From: Candidatus Bathyarchaeota archaeon
Lineage (GTDB): Archaea; Thermoproteota; Bathyarchaeia; Bathyarchaeales; Bathycorpusculaceae
NCBI GenBank assembly: GCA_018396705.1
Contig: JAGTQZ010000006.1
Coordinates: forward strand, 124,001-188,000
Length of the DNA: 64,000 bases
Direction of reading: 5' to 3'
In this document: positions 8,376 to 18,400 of the stretch, in pieces
Numbering within the stretch: position 1 is the stretch's first letter
Layout of the letters: each line of letters opens with the position of its first letter
Notes under the pieces: model-generated
Seen by the model: only the letters and a program-made list of their open reading frames with translations
What the model was told of the DNA's origin: nothing
Databases searched by the model: none
Position numbers and translations under genes: made by a program

Positions 8376-9559
8376 GTTTTCACGTCCCTTAAATCAACCC
8401 ATTCAGTTTCCCTCTCGACTCTGCCGTTTCCAAGCCATTTCATGCACTTTCTGGCAACTTTTTCAATGGTCTTGAAGGTTACATCTCTCCCACCTAGTCC
8501 AGCGATGAAGCCAGCGATTGAAGGTTTGTTTTTCATGTCATAAAGAGAAGCCTTAACCTCCGTTGCAAGGAAGCCATCCATTCCAAAGGAGATGTGTCGA
8601 TCTATCGTAGCAATCATGCGAGCTTTCTCTGCAAGCTTTCTAATTTCCTCAACTGGAAATGGACGGAAGACTCTTATGCGAGCAACTCCAACCTTCAAGC
8701 CTTCTTTTCTCAAGTTATTAGCGGCTATTTTCGCTTCAGCGCCCATTGTTCCCATAGTGCAAATTACTAATTCTGCGTCTTCGCACAAGTATTTGTCGAC
8801 AAGCCCACCGTATCGAAAGCCGAACCTTTCGCCATACTCTTTGTCAATTTTCGGAATCAACATTTTTGCGTTTTCCATAGCCTCTTGTATCATGTAGCGA
8901 AATTCCATGTACCATTCCGGCGAAACCAAATTCACGCATGTGACTGGATTGCTTGTATCCAGGATCCATCCTGACCTATATGGGGGCAGGAAGGCATCAA
9001 CGTCATCTTGATCGTGAATTTTTACTGGCACATATTTGTGTGACAGTATAAAGCCTTCAAGGCAGACCATCGCCGGGAGGAAAATGCGTTCGTCTTCGCA
9101 AAGCCTGTATGCTTGTATGACGGTGTCAAAGACTTCTTGGCTGTCTGCGCAGTAAAACTGAATCCAACCAGTGTCCCTCTGCGACAAGGAGTCGCTGAAG
9201 TCTGGCCATATACTCCAAGGCGCTCCCATAGCACGGTTAACAACAACCATGACAATAGGCAAACGCGCCCCAGAAGCCCAGTGGAGTGCCTCATGCATTA
9301 AAGCCAAACCTTGCGCGGAGGACGCCGTAAAAGTTCTTACACCCGCCGCTGCTGCACCGATACATGCAGCTATGGCACTATGTTCAGACTCCACGCAGAT
9401 ATATTCTGCGTCCATTTCTCCTTTTTCCACTAGCTCTGCAATTTTTTCAACCACAGTGGTTTGTGGAGTTATCGGGTAAGCGGCAACAACTCTAACTCTT
9501 GCAGCTTTCGCCGCATATGCCGCTACATGATTTGCAGTATCTATCATCACTCGCCCCAT
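8372..9559 (-). CDS. porA: Pyruvate:ferredoxin oxidoreductase, alpha subunit
   Basis: A 395-residue protein. AAYPITPQTTVVEKIAE near residue 28 and SSAQGLALMHEALHWASG near residue 80 are typical of PorA domain I, which closes over pyruvate. SQRDTGWIQFYCADSQEVFD and the C-terminal domain (VCTMGTMGAEAKIAA-like region) follow. The ATG comes directly after the porD stop, and the terminal glutamate codons of porD form its ribosome binding site (GGGAGGAGG). The next gene, porB, overlaps by four bases. Confidence 0.95.
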   Translation of the reverse strand: MGRVMIDTANHVAAYAAKAARVRVVAAYPITPQTTVVEKIAELVEKGEMDAEYICVESEHSAIAACIGAAAAGVRTFTASSAQGLALMHEALHWASGARLPIVMVVVNRAMGAPWSIWPDFSDSLSQRDTGWIQFYCADSQEVFDTVIQAYRLCEDERIFLPAMVCLEGFILSHKYVPVKIHDQDDVDAFLPPYRSGWILDTSNPVTCVNLVSPEWYMEFRYMIQEAMENAKMLIPKIDKEYGERFGFRYGGLVDKYLCEDAELVICTMGTMGAEAKIAANNLRKEGLKVGVARIRVFRPFPVEEIRKLAEKARMIATIDRHISFGMDGFLATEVKASLYDMKNKPSIAGFIAGLGGRDVTFKTIEKVARKCMKWLGNGRVERETEWVDLRDVKT

Positions 9560-9841
9560 TTATTCCTCCTCCCTTTTCATAGTGATAGCCTTAACTGGAC
9601 ATTCATTGGCGCATATTCCGCAACCCTTGCAGTAGTCGTAATCAATTTCAGGAGAATCGTCCTCACGTCTTGTTATGGCAGCGTCTGGGCAGTAAATCCA
9701 GCAAAATATGCACCTCGTGCATTTTGAGTAGTCAACAATTGGACGAAAAGTTCTCCAAGAGCCAGTTTTTCCAACACTGCCAACTGTTGGCAAAGACAAA
9801 GGGGCAACGGACATTTTTGGACGTGTTTTAGTAACATCCAT
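9560..9841 (-). CDS. porD: Pyruvate:ferredoxin oxidoreductase, delta (ferredoxin) subunit
   Basis: A 93-residue protein with two 4Fe-4S motifs: CTRCIFCWIYCPD (about 40-52) and CKGCGICANECP (about 71-82), the standard 2[4Fe-4S] arrangement that carries electrons from PorB to external ferredoxin. It sits six bases after porG and touches porA. Length and position in the operon are normal for archaeal four-subunit POR. Confidence 0.95.
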   Translation of the reverse strand: MDVTKTRPKMSVAPLSLPTVGSVGKTGSWRTFRPIVDYSKCTRCIFCWIYCPDAAITRREDDSPEIDYDYCKGCGICANECPVKAITMKREEE

Positions 9842-9847
9842 AAATGT

Positions 9848-10405
9848 CTACCACCACTTTACCAAGCGTTCATAGGCAAGCTCCGCTGCGTGTGCATTCT
9901 TTTCTCTGACACTACCCCGCCAGTTTTCTTTTATCGCTTTCAAAACGCTATCTAACCTGACAACACCGGAAGCGCCTGCAAAAGCGGCAACCATGGAGGT
10001 GTTAACAACAGGCTGGCCAGCCATGAGAAGCCCAAGTTCAAGGGCTATTCCAGTTGCGTCAACGGTAGCTGCACGCCAATTTCCGAGCTTAAGTTCAGCG
10101 GGATGCTTGGATGTATTCAAAACGATTATTCCATCCTCTTTTAATCCCTCGGTAACATCTACGATCATGCAGAGTTGTGGGTCCAAAACTAAAACGTAGT
10201 CTGGATTGTACACTTGGCTATGAGTAAGAATGGGCCTATTGCTTACTCTGGCAAAAGCTCTGAGGGGAGCCCCGCGTCGTTCAGCACCAAAAAATGGAAA
10301 AGCTTGCACATATTTACCTTCAATATGTGCGGCATAAGCCAACAACTGTGCAGCGGTTACGGCTCCTTGTCCACCCCTACCGTGAATTCTAATCTCTTTG
10401 AGCAA
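9848..10405 (-). CDS. porG: Pyruvate:ferredoxin oxidoreductase, gamma subunit
   Basis: A 185-residue protein. IHGRGGQGAVTAAQLLAYAA near the N-terminus and FFGAERRGAPLRAFARVS near residue 40 are hallmarks of the gamma subunit. First gene of a minus-strand operon porG-porD-porA-porB. The family could also cover 2-oxoisovalerate-type enzymes; the pyruvate assignment rests on best overall similarity of PorA and PorB. Confidence 0.93.
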   Translation of the reverse strand: MLKEIRIHGRGGQGAVTAAQLLAYAAHIEGKYVQAFPFFGAERRGAPLRAFARVSNRPILTHSQVYNPDYVLVLDPQLCMIVDVTEGLKEDGIIVLNTSKHPAELKLGNWRAATVDATGIALELGLLMAGQPVVNTSMVAAFAGASGVVRLDSVLKAIKENWRGSVREKNAHAAELAYERLVKWW

Positions 10406-10463
10406 GAGTTTTACCCTTCTTTGGAATGAAAAGTTGGAATATTCTTTGCTTATTAGGGTTAGC

Positions 10464-12284
10464 CTAAATTAAGAGCAAAAATAACATTAGAAGTGTAAAT
10501 GTTACAGCAAATATGGGGACAACAACACGTTTAGCCCGGCGGAGCACCATATCCGGAAGAACGCATAGTTTTTCTAAAGCCTCCCGACCAATGACCTTGA
10601 CACTGTCAACGGTGACGGAACGAAACCCAACTTTTGCTTTTTCAAGTTTTTCCAATGCCAGACGCGCTGCCTCGTTCACATAGTTAATTAGCTTTTCATG
10701 ATCCATAACTTCCCCTATCGGATGGTACCCCCGAGCATTTAAGGTCACAGCATTTACGGAATGAGTATCCGTCGTGAAAACTTCACCATCCTCAAAACCC
10801 AGCGACTGAAGCGCAGAGAGAATCTTTTCCCGTAGACCTGAAACCATATTGTTTCCATCAAGGACCACATAGGCAGCTTTCCTTCCGAGTACTTCAACAA
10901 CTAGTACAGTGATGCCGCCAGGCCCCATACCATCTACAAGATGAAAATCTTTCGGCTTCACAGTGGCTGCGCCTATTTTGAAGGCTGCTTTACTCGATGA
11001 AGCAGCCGCATTCAAGCAGGCTATAGCAGCTTCTTTCAACGCCTTCAAAGCCTCTTTCTGGTTGGGTGTTCCGTTTATACTGTTATGCGCATTTACAAAA
11101 ATGCATGCGTTTAATCCACGTTTAAGTGCTTCTTGTCGGATAATTGAACCCAATTCCGATGAGAGGTCTTCTGTAGTGTTCGGAGCTAGTGAAAAGCTCA
11201 TTAAAGCTATTCCGCCAAAAATTTGGCAACAGACCGTGGCCAACTCATTTCTAACTTTAACAAACTGAGTGGCTCCCTCGTCAGAAACTATGAAATCAGC
11301 AGATTCAACAACATGATTAATTATTTTTTGGCTCTGCTTTTGAGAAGCCAAGTCAAGCTCGTGGCCGAGAAGACCTAAAGGTGTACAGGCAACTCCGCCG
11401 AATTTCTCTTCCAACGTCATCTTAACCATTGAGGGTAGAAGACTGCTTCCGATGTTTTTGAAGGGACCAGGATGAACTGAAGGAACAACTACAAAGATGC
11501 TACTGCTTTTACTATTAAATCGCAAAATTGAAACGTCAACGCTGCTCATCTTGCCTAGGCTTTCAAGGAAACTTTCGAAAGGCTCGTTTAAGTCGGCGAT
11601 CCAATTCAACAAAAAACCTCTAAAAATGGACAAAGAAGGAAAACCAACCGTCTGTTTACCAACATTATTTAAAAGAAAAAGAAAGATAAAACTTGAGATT
11701 AGGACCACTCCAAATGCATAGACAATAAAAAAGAAAACTCTCCAGAGTTCGATAGCCCTAGACCATAGAAATAGAAATGGAACCAAACTGGCAAGAGGTG
11801 GAAACGTGGCAGCCACAATAAAATGTTTCAGTCCAGAAGAAGAAGTTACATAAAGCACAATAAAACGGAGAATTAAGACCGCTGAAAAACCTAAAAGGCA
11901 AAATCTAACAGCCCATACATTTCCAAAACCAAAAATGATAGAAAAGATAAATCCAATTAGAATGAAAAAAATCCATAAAATCCAGCAAAAAAGGGAAAGT
12001 GTTGCTATTCTTCTAAGATCATAAACTGGATCTTTCTTTAAAACAAAGTGTTTTAGAAAATGATTCAAAAAAATTGTTACAATGAACAGAAGCAGGCCGA
12101 AAAGCACCCCATGGATCACGTTTTGGATAAATGGAAATAGAGAGGTTATTGAAAAGAGACCCCCTATCAAACATACAAATACCGAGAGCGCAATGATTCT
12201 ACCGTAAGATGGCAGTTTAAATAGAGAGGAGTAATGTTTAACAGCCCTGTCTAAGTACTGGTTGAATGACTCATCAACAGTCAC
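10464..12284 (-). CDS. DUF2070 family membrane protein
   Basis: A 606-residue protein. About six or seven hydrophobic segments fill residues 25-225, followed by a large soluble domain (about 235-575) and a last hydrophobic helix at the C-terminus (about 585-605). The soluble part holds VPSVHPGPFKNIGSSLLPS, which with GLLGHELDLAS and FTTDTHSVNAV marks the archaeal DUF2070 family; the conserved His and Asp residues suggest a metal or hydrolytic site. Function is unknown. It lies alone between porG and a divergent Lsm-like gene. Confidence 0.8.
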   Translation of the reverse strand: MTVDESFNQYLDRAVKHYSSLFKLPSYGRIIALSVFVCLIGGLFSITSLFPFIQNVIHGVLFGLLLFIVTIFLNHFLKHFVLKKDPVYDLRRIATLSLFCWILWIFFILIGFIFSIIFGFGNVWAVRFCLLGFSAVLILRFIVLYVTSSSGLKHFIVAATFPPLASLVPFLFLWSRAIELWRVFFFIVYAFGVVLISSFIFLFLLNNVGKQTVGFPSLSIFRGFLLNWIADLNEPFESFLESLGKMSSVDVSILRFNSKSSSIFVVVPSVHPGPFKNIGSSLLPSMVKMTLEEKFGGVACTPLGLLGHELDLASQKQSQKIINHVVESADFIVSDEGATQFVKVRNELATVCCQIFGGIALMSFSLAPNTTEDLSSELGSIIRQEALKRGLNACIFVNAHNSINGTPNQKEALKALKEAAIACLNAAASSSKAAFKIGAATVKPKDFHLVDGMGPGGITVLVVEVLGRKAAYVVLDGNNMVSGLREKILSALQSLGFEDGEVFTTDTHSVNAVTLNARGYHPIGEVMDHEKLINYVNEAARLALEKLEKAKVGFRSVTVDSVKVIGREALEKLCVLPDMVLRRAKRVVVPIFAVTFTLLMLFLLLI

Positions 12285-12486
12285 ATGGATCCAACCAAGT
12301 GTTTTCTATCAATTATTTATTAATCATATTAAAGTGTCGCAAAACTGGAACATAAAAATTTTAAAGTTAATTTAAAAATGGCAGATGCAACGGTGAACGT
12401 GAAATTACCCTCAAAGTTTTCCGGATTGTTGCTGGAAATAGTAACTGTTTTATTCTTAAAATACTACTTAAAATTTTGCTGGTCCT

Positions 12487-12774
12487 ATGCCCGAGCAGAA
12501 CATACCACTGACGATTTTCCATATGCTGGAGAAAAATTTGGGAAAAGAGGTTAGGGTTATTCTGGACCCTTCTTATGGTTTTGAAGGAACACTTGCCGCT
12601 GTAACTCGCGAACCGCCGGGGATATGGCTTTCAGATGCAGAAGCAATAATTTTAAGGGCAACTATAGCCCAACCAATACCGCAAGTTGCAGCTAGGGAGG
12701 AACGTAGTGAAATATTCATTCATTTGAATGCTGTTCAAAGAATAGAAGTGTTACATACACCCGCTCGTCGCTGA
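12487..12774 (+). CDS. Small Lsm-like protein (putative)
   Basis: A 95-residue protein. MLEKNLGKEVRVILDPSYGF, followed by EGTLAAVTREPPGIWLSDA and a final strand (IFIHLNAVQRIEVLH), has the strand pattern and glycine positions of an Sm fold, but the loop between strands 3 and 4 is longer than in archaeal SmAP and the IRG motif of Sm2 is absent. I therefore call the fold tentatively. A TATA-like ACTTAAAAT lies near 12467. It is convergent with the Sec61 beta gene, whose stop is four bases away. Confidence 0.45.
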   Translation: MPEQNIPLTIFHMLEKNLGKEVRVILDPSYGFEGTLAAVTREPPGIWLSDAEAIILRATIAQPIPQVAAREERSEIFIHLNAVQRIEVLHTPARR

Positions 12775-12777
12775 ACC

Positions 12778-12945
12778 TTAGAAAAATACACGCGCCAAAA
12801 TGCACACAACTATCAACGCAATAGCAGCTGCTACTAAAATTTCAGGTTTAACTTTTACTCCTTCAGTTTCCTCCTCAAAGAACCTCAACAATCCAGCGCT
12901 TGCAGCAGGCATGGGTGCTGATTCACTTTTCCTCTTCCTGCTCAT
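12778..12945 (-). CDS. Preprotein translocase subunit Sec61 beta
   Basis: A 55-residue protein found by reading the minus strand. MSRKRKSESAPMPAASAGLL is the basic, alanine-rich N-terminus of archaeal Sec61 beta; FFEEETEGVKVKPE follows, and a single membrane helix (about 36-53) ends at ARVFF. Ribosome binding site GGAGAG precedes the ATG at 12945. It is a small component of the SecYEbeta channel; SecE is encoded at 51450-51623 in the same window. Confidence 0.9.
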   Translation of the reverse strand: MSRKRKSESAPMPAASAGLLRFFEEETEGVKVKPEILVAAAIALIVVCILARVFF

Positions 12946-13015
12946 TGATTTCTCTCCAAGTTATCAATTACTGAAGTGTAGCCCTCCCTGTAATTAATGT
13001 TGCGCTAAACTCAAA

Positions 13016-14374
13016 ATGGTTTTATTCGAGAAGGAGATAATGTGCACGGGTGTTAATGTGTTATCTCCCCGTGAAGAATATGATCATGTGTTGTGGCTTC
13101 TTCAAAAGCATCATGAATGGTTCCGCGAATGTATCCCGTTAATTGCAAGTGAAAACATCCCAAGTCCGGCAGTGCGGGAGGCGTTAACAACAGATTTTGG
13201 GAATCGTTATGCCGAAGGCTGGCCTGGAGAACGTGTTTATGCTGGATGCCGCTTCATAGATCAAGTAGAATTTAAATGCATTGAGCTTATGAAGAAACTT
13301 TTCGATGCAGAGTTTGTTGATGTCAGACCCATCTCAGGAGTTGTAGCAAATCTTGTCGTTTATACGGCATTCACAGAACCCGGCGACACCATGATGGCGC
13401 TGTCCATACCATGCGGCGGCCACATAACCACGGGTAAAAAAGAGCTAGGAGGCACAGCAGGAGCTGTGCGAGGGTTAGTGGTGGAGTATTTGCCCATGGA
13501 TTACAAAGAGTTAAACATCGACGTAGACAAGGCAAAACAGCGGATAGAAAAGCTAGCAGCTGAAGGAAGGCCGCCGAAACTTGTCATGTTCGGAGCCAGC
13601 GTGTTCCCATTCCCGCATCCAGTAAAAGAACTCGCGGACACTATCCATGCAGTGGGCGGAACAGTTGGCTATGACGCAGCGCATGTAGCAGGCCTAATAG
13701 CCGGGAAATGTTTCCAAGATCCCCTACGTGAAGGGGCCGACGTAGTAAGCTTCAGCACCCATAAAACCTTCTTTGGCCCACAACACGGTGGAGTCTTATC
13801 CTGGGAAAAATATGCCAACAGAATAAAGCGCGCTACATTCCCGGGAATGGTAAGCAACCATCACTTACATGCAGTGGCTGGCGTGACCATCGCAGCGGCT
13901 GAGATGCTTGAGTTCGGAAGAGAGTACGCCCGTCAAGTAGTTAGGAACGCGAAGGCCCTCGCTCAAGCACTCTATGAACGAGGTTTCAACGTTTTGGCTG
14001 AACATAAAGGATTCACGGAATCCCATGTAATTTTGATAGATATAACTAAGTATGGCGATGGAGGCACTATAGAAGGAACGTTGGAGAAGGCAAACATAAT
14101 AGTAAACAGAAACCTTTTGCCATGGGATATAAAAGAAGGTAGGCACTTCCAGCATCCCGGGGGCATAAGACTTGGTGTTTCAGAGGTGACAAGACTTGGA
14201 ATGCGTGAATATGAAATGATTGAAATAGCTGAATTCATAAAACGCGTGATAATAGACAAGGAATTGCCGGAAAAAGTTAGAGCAGATGTAGCGGAGTTTA
14301 GAAAATATTACCAAAAAGTGCATTACTGTTTTGAAAATACTACAGAAGCCTACCAATACATAAAAATCCGCTAG
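13016..14374 (+). CDS. glyA: Serine hydroxymethyltransferase
   Basis: About 452 residues in the longest form. IPLIASENIPSPAVREAL, the GNRYAEGWPGERVYAGC segment, and the PLP-lysine motif SFSTHKTFFGPQHGG near residue 245 (lysine in the usual V-x-T-T-T-T-H-K position, here SFSTHK) identify a fold type I SHMT. It interconverts serine and glycine with transfer of the one-carbon unit to a tetrahydropterin. Start choice is uncertain: ATG 13016, ATG 13040 (AAGGAGA just upstream) or GTG 13058 are all possible. Confidence 0.93.
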   Translation: MVLFEKEIMCTGVNVLSPREEYDHVLWLLQKHHEWFRECIPLIASENIPSPAVREALTTDFGNRYAEGWPGERVYAGCRFIDQVEFKCIELMKKLFDAEFVDVRPISGVVANLVVYTAFTEPGDTMMALSIPCGGHITTGKKELGGTAGAVRGLVVEYLPMDYKELNIDVDKAKQRIEKLAAEGRPPKLVMFGASVFPFPHPVKELADTIHAVGGTVGYDAAHVAGLIAGKCFQDPLREGADVVSFSTHKTFFGPQHGGVLSWEKYANRIKRATFPGMVSNHHLHAVAGVTIAAAEMLEFGREYARQVVRNAKALAQALYERGFNVLAEHKGFTESHVILIDITKYGDGGTIEGTLEKANIIVNRNLLPWDIKEGRHFQHPGGIRLGVSEVTRLGMREYEMIEIAEFIKRVIIDKELPEKVRADVAEFRKYYQKVHYCFENTTEAYQYIKIR

Positions 14375-14384
14375 GTTTCAAATA

Positions 14385-14828
14385 TTGAGCAACGAAATAA
14401 CCGTTTGGACTATTGGTCACAGCGATCGCAATTTAAATGTGTTTCTTGAACTTTTAAAAGAACATGATATTCACGTTTTGGTGGACGTCCGTCGGTTTCC
14501 AACATCAAAAGTTGAGCATTTTAAAAGGGAGAACATGGAAAAGTGGCTCTCAGAACATGGTGTAGAGTATGTCTGGCTTGGCAAAGAGTTGGGAGGCTAC
14601 CGCAAAGGCGGCTATAAGAAACATATGCAAACCAAACTTTTCAAAGAAGGGGTAAAGAAACTGGTGAAGATAGCCGCCCAGAAAAAGACATGTATAATGT
14701 GTATGGAGCCAAACCCAAAACACTGCCACAGAAGATTCATAGCCGCCTACTTGGAGAGGCAAGGAGTGAGAGTAATGCACATAGTCGCAAAAGGCCAGCG
14801 AAGTTTCACTAATAACCTAAAGGTTTAA
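14385..14828 (+). CDS. DUF488 family protein
   Basis: A 147-residue protein with a TTG start ten bases after glyA. TIGHSDRNLNVFLELLKEH and LVDVRRFPTSKVEHFKRENM are typical of DUF488, as is the C-terminal CMCMEP-like stretch here read as CIMCMEPNPKHCHRRF, with two cysteines and two histidines that may bind metal. Function is unknown. Likely in one transcript with glyA. Confidence 0.8.
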   Translation: MSNEITVWTIGHSDRNLNVFLELLKEHDIHVLVDVRRFPTSKVEHFKRENMEKWLSEHGVEYVWLGKELGGYRKGGYKKHMQTKLFKEGVKKLVKIAAQKKTCIMCMEPNPKHCHRRFIAAYLERQGVRVMHIVAKGQRSFTNNLKV

Positions 14829-14868
14829 ACTACAAAATCAAAAAATACAAAATCCAGCTGGGAAAAGT

Positions 14869-15174
14869 ATGCAAATACGTGAATTTCAAGATTTGATGCA
14901 TCGGCTCTACTTTCATAAAGATTCTAAGAGGGGAGTTGAAAAAACGTTTGAATGGCTTGTGGATGAAGTCGCAGAGTTAGGTGAAGCTCTAAAAGCAGGT
15001 GATAAAAAGGCGTTAGAAAATGAGTTTGCGGATGTTATCGCATGGTTAGCTTCTTTAGCAAACATATCAGACGTCAATTTGGAGGAAGCGGCTGTCCGTA
15101 AATATAACGGAAAATGTCCAAAATGTGGAGAGCTACCATGCCAATGCCCATTTTGGGTTGAAAAGCTAACCTAA
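14869..15174 (+). CDS. MazG-like nucleotide pyrophosphohydrolase with C-terminal Cys cluster
   Basis: A 101-residue protein. The MazG metal-binding helices are visible: WLVDEVAELGEALKAG (E-x-x-E) and ENEFADVIAWLASLA (E-x-x-D). This is a single-domain, short MazG. The C-terminus ends in CPKCGELPCQCPFW, four cysteines that look like a small zinc site. Such enzymes hydrolyse non-canonical NTPs to NMP and pyrophosphate. The last nine bases overlap the convergent HTH gene. Confidence 0.8.
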   Translation: MQIREFQDLMHRLYFHKDSKRGVEKTFEWLVDEVAELGEALKAGDKKALENEFADVIAWLASLANISDVNLEEAAVRKYNGKCPKCGELPCQCPFWVEKLT

Positions 15175-15429
15175 ACGTTTTTGCCCAAACCCTGTAAGCG
15201 TCCAAGTTGCTGGTCGACTGTTCTTACGCTGAACTATGCCTTTTATCTCTAAAAGTTTCAAGTGGTGCAGCACAACGTTGTAGGGTAAGCCGGTTGTTTT
15301 TGAAATTTCCCTTGTACTCGCTGAAGTCTTTTCTAGAAAGTCCAATATCGCGGTTCTCGCTTTTAGGCCTGTTTTAACATTCCTAAATTCTCTCAGGTAA
15401 GCGTTTGGATGGTACCTCTCTTTAGGCAT
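15166..15429 (-). CDS. Winged helix-turn-helix transcriptional regulator
   Basis: An 87-residue protein, single wHTH of ArsR type: TREISKTTGLPYNVVLHHLKLLEIKGIV is the recognition helix region, and KNSRPATWTLTGFGQKRLG the wing. No effector domain is seen. It lies immediately upstream of the PolD large subunit on the same strand order (its end is 3' of that gene's region), and overlaps the MazG-like gene tail to tail by nine bases. Target unknown. Confidence 0.75.
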   Translation of the reverse strand: MPKERYHPNAYLREFRNVKTGLKARTAILDFLEKTSASTREISKTTGLPYNVVLHHLKLLEIKGIVQRKNSRPATWTLTGFGQKRLG

Positions 15430-15476
15430 CGTTATCCAAATCAGTTTTTAACAATAAAGGATAGAAAAGTTTTCAC

Positions 15477-18400
15477 TTAAGTGAAATCTGTTAAGCTTAT
15501 TTGTCTTGGTTTTTTTCCTTCGAAAAGGGAGTTGATTTCATCCCTTATAAGGGTGATTCTTTGGGTGTAGTATTTTGGCAAACGGTATTTCCGGGCGATG
15601 TGTTCGGCAGCCTCTAGGTATTTCTCTATGCTTCCACGATAAACGGTGAGGGTTAGGTCACCTCCGCATTGTAGACACTTGCCCTTCAATGGTAGACGAC
15701 GGAACCGTTTATTACACGACTTACATCTAAAGCCTTGAGTTGAAAAGGCCCTCAGGTTTCCGGCGATGTCACGGATAAAATGTTTAACTAAAACCTTTAA
15801 CGCCACTTTCCGGACGTCCACAGCTCCAATCTTCTCTGCTAGGGAAAGTTGTCCATTTAACTTGTCAGTCATTGTTTTAAATCGTTTATAGGCGCTTTCC
15901 TCGACACCCAGGCCTATATTTGAAACTGGTACAGTAAAGTGGTAGCCTTCAAATTGCGCCTCCGTTCCAAGCCTATGTTCTATGAGATCTATTATAGGAC
16001 TTACGTGTTTAGCTTCTACTCTCTGTAAGGTTTTCTCATAAAACTCCAAGGGGTACATACTTGCAACATCAAAGTCATGCGCTTGCCTCTGCACCTCCTT
16101 TGGATTAACAATAGGCATAAGCAGTAAAGGAGCGTCCATTATTCCACCGATTTGCGCAGGCAAATATTTTCTGGAAAAGTTAAGTAAAGCATCGAGCGCA
16201 AGCATTAAAGCGTCCTCGTCGCCGTCACAGTCCCTACGTTTTGCGGAGTGCCAGAGAGGATGGGCATAACACACATTCAAGTTGGTGAAGCCTATAATTC
16301 GCCCCAAGATGCCAACTGAAGTGTGAGGCGCTAAACCAATAACCAGATGCCCGACAAGATCTTCAATGCGTCTCACGTTATAGTACGGTTGAAGCCTATA
16401 AACTTTCATGAGAAGCTCGTCCAAAAAGCTGGCAACACGTACAAAATATTCCGCACATTTAACTGGAATAACCACATCTTGCACTTTAAGCTCACAAATT
16501 TGTTCAGGATTTATCAAAGGGGAGCCATAAATATCATAATGATAGCCGAGCTGCATAAGTTTCTCAATTGAAACACCAATTTCAGCAGGTTTAAAATGCG
16601 TGAGGGGAGCGTTCGTTGCGTCGAACCGGATGGTCCCATCTTTATAGACAGATAAGTCGTATTTCGCTCTCAAAATGCCCTTCTCGAGAACCTCAGGCAT
16701 CTTTGTCTCGTTAGTTAAACCTTTAACACCTTTCAGAATTCTTGGCATCGAAACTTGCAGGATATTACATGCTTCCTCAAGGAGTGTCTTAACGTTAACT
16801 GCGCATTTTCTATACCGAACCGCAGGAATTTTGCAAACTGGACACTCCCTTTCGTCATTTAGAATTTTGCCGCAACGGGGGCAAGCCGTTTCTGCAACGG
16901 TTTCAGAGCCACAGATTGGACATTTTATCTTAAAGGAATACACATTACATTTGGGACATTTTAGCCTAACAATTTCTACGAAAACATTCCCTTTTTCACA
17001 AGCCTCAATTATATCCCTTTGAGGGCCTCCTGCTAAACCCACTGGAAACAGTACATGCACAAGAGGCTTCATCTCCCTTCTTTTTGCCTTCTCTGGTCTA
17101 CCCATTCTTGCTCCTACAAAGGTGGGGGCCTTATCTCTTACAGCAACCCCGGAAAGTTTCTCGATAACCTCCAAAACAGTTTCGCTGCCAGAGACGCTAA
17201 TATCAGAGCATTTGTGACCTAAACAAAAAGCAAGGACTCGTGCTTCGTCGTCTTCGAGCACTATTTTGCCATACATAACCTTGTGAGGTAAGCATATTGT
17301 CTCAAGGGCCTCTTTTACCTTTTCTTCCGTTTCGCCAACAATTCTGCAAGCAAAGTCACCATTATACTCCACATCACACTTTGATAACCAGTTTTTTAAG
17401 TGGACTAGTTTTTCAACAGACCCGAGACTTGACCAGAATGGTGTAAAAGCTGGATGAAGTGGCACCTTCAGTTTTAGAGCAAGATTTACTGCTTCTTCAA
17501 AGGAAGGCTTACATGTAAAGGGATCTTTAATGAGGCACTTAACCTTGCTGGGGGAAATCCCAACAAAAGCGGCGGCTTCTTCTAAATTTCCGTTAAAATT
17601 GGTTGCAATAGCTTTTTGTAAGTCTGCAGCCCACCATTCTTCTACATATCCAGCTGGAACCAAACTTTTTCCTTGATATAAGAAATCGCCAAAACTGACC
17701 AAGATATCGCCCAGAAACAAGATTTTCTCAATTTGATCTTTTACGTCGGCAAAATTTTCTAAGGAAACCTTAACGACAGAACCATCCCTCAATTTAGCAA
17801 TCGGAGGCTCTAAAAAGTCAACAGGAACAGCGATGCCTCCCTTGCCTGGAAGTTCAAGGCGAAGTTGTGTACCAACAGCTATAAACCCCTGTAATACAAG
17901 CATTGTTGCCGGATGGATGCCGACAGCCGTTAAGCCCGTGTTCCTTGAACGCCCATAGCGTAAACGAAAGCCTCCATGCCTAGATGGAAAAGAGAAAATG
18001 GGCCGTCCGGCAACTACATCGTCCATAAAGCCAGCAGATTTCTTTTCGGACATTTTGCGGATATCTTTAAGCCAATCCCATCCCTGAATCCCAAGTTTCT
18101 CGACAATCGCTAAAACTTTTGATGCCCTCCCTACAATTCCATCATTAACAACACGTAAAGCGCCACCACGCACCTTATTAGTTTCGATCCTAGGGAGGTT
18201 ACGATATGATGAAACCTCAACAGGATCTGTTTCTGTTCCAGTAACTTCCACGGGAATCCACTTGAGAGCCCTCCGCAATTCCTCGTCAGAAACATGATAT
18301 TGAAAGCGACTCACCGCGCGTTCGTAAAGCCTAATTTCCTCAATAAAACGGGCAATCTCCTCATCAGTAGGTTTGTAACGGTCTAACCCTAAAAGTCTGC

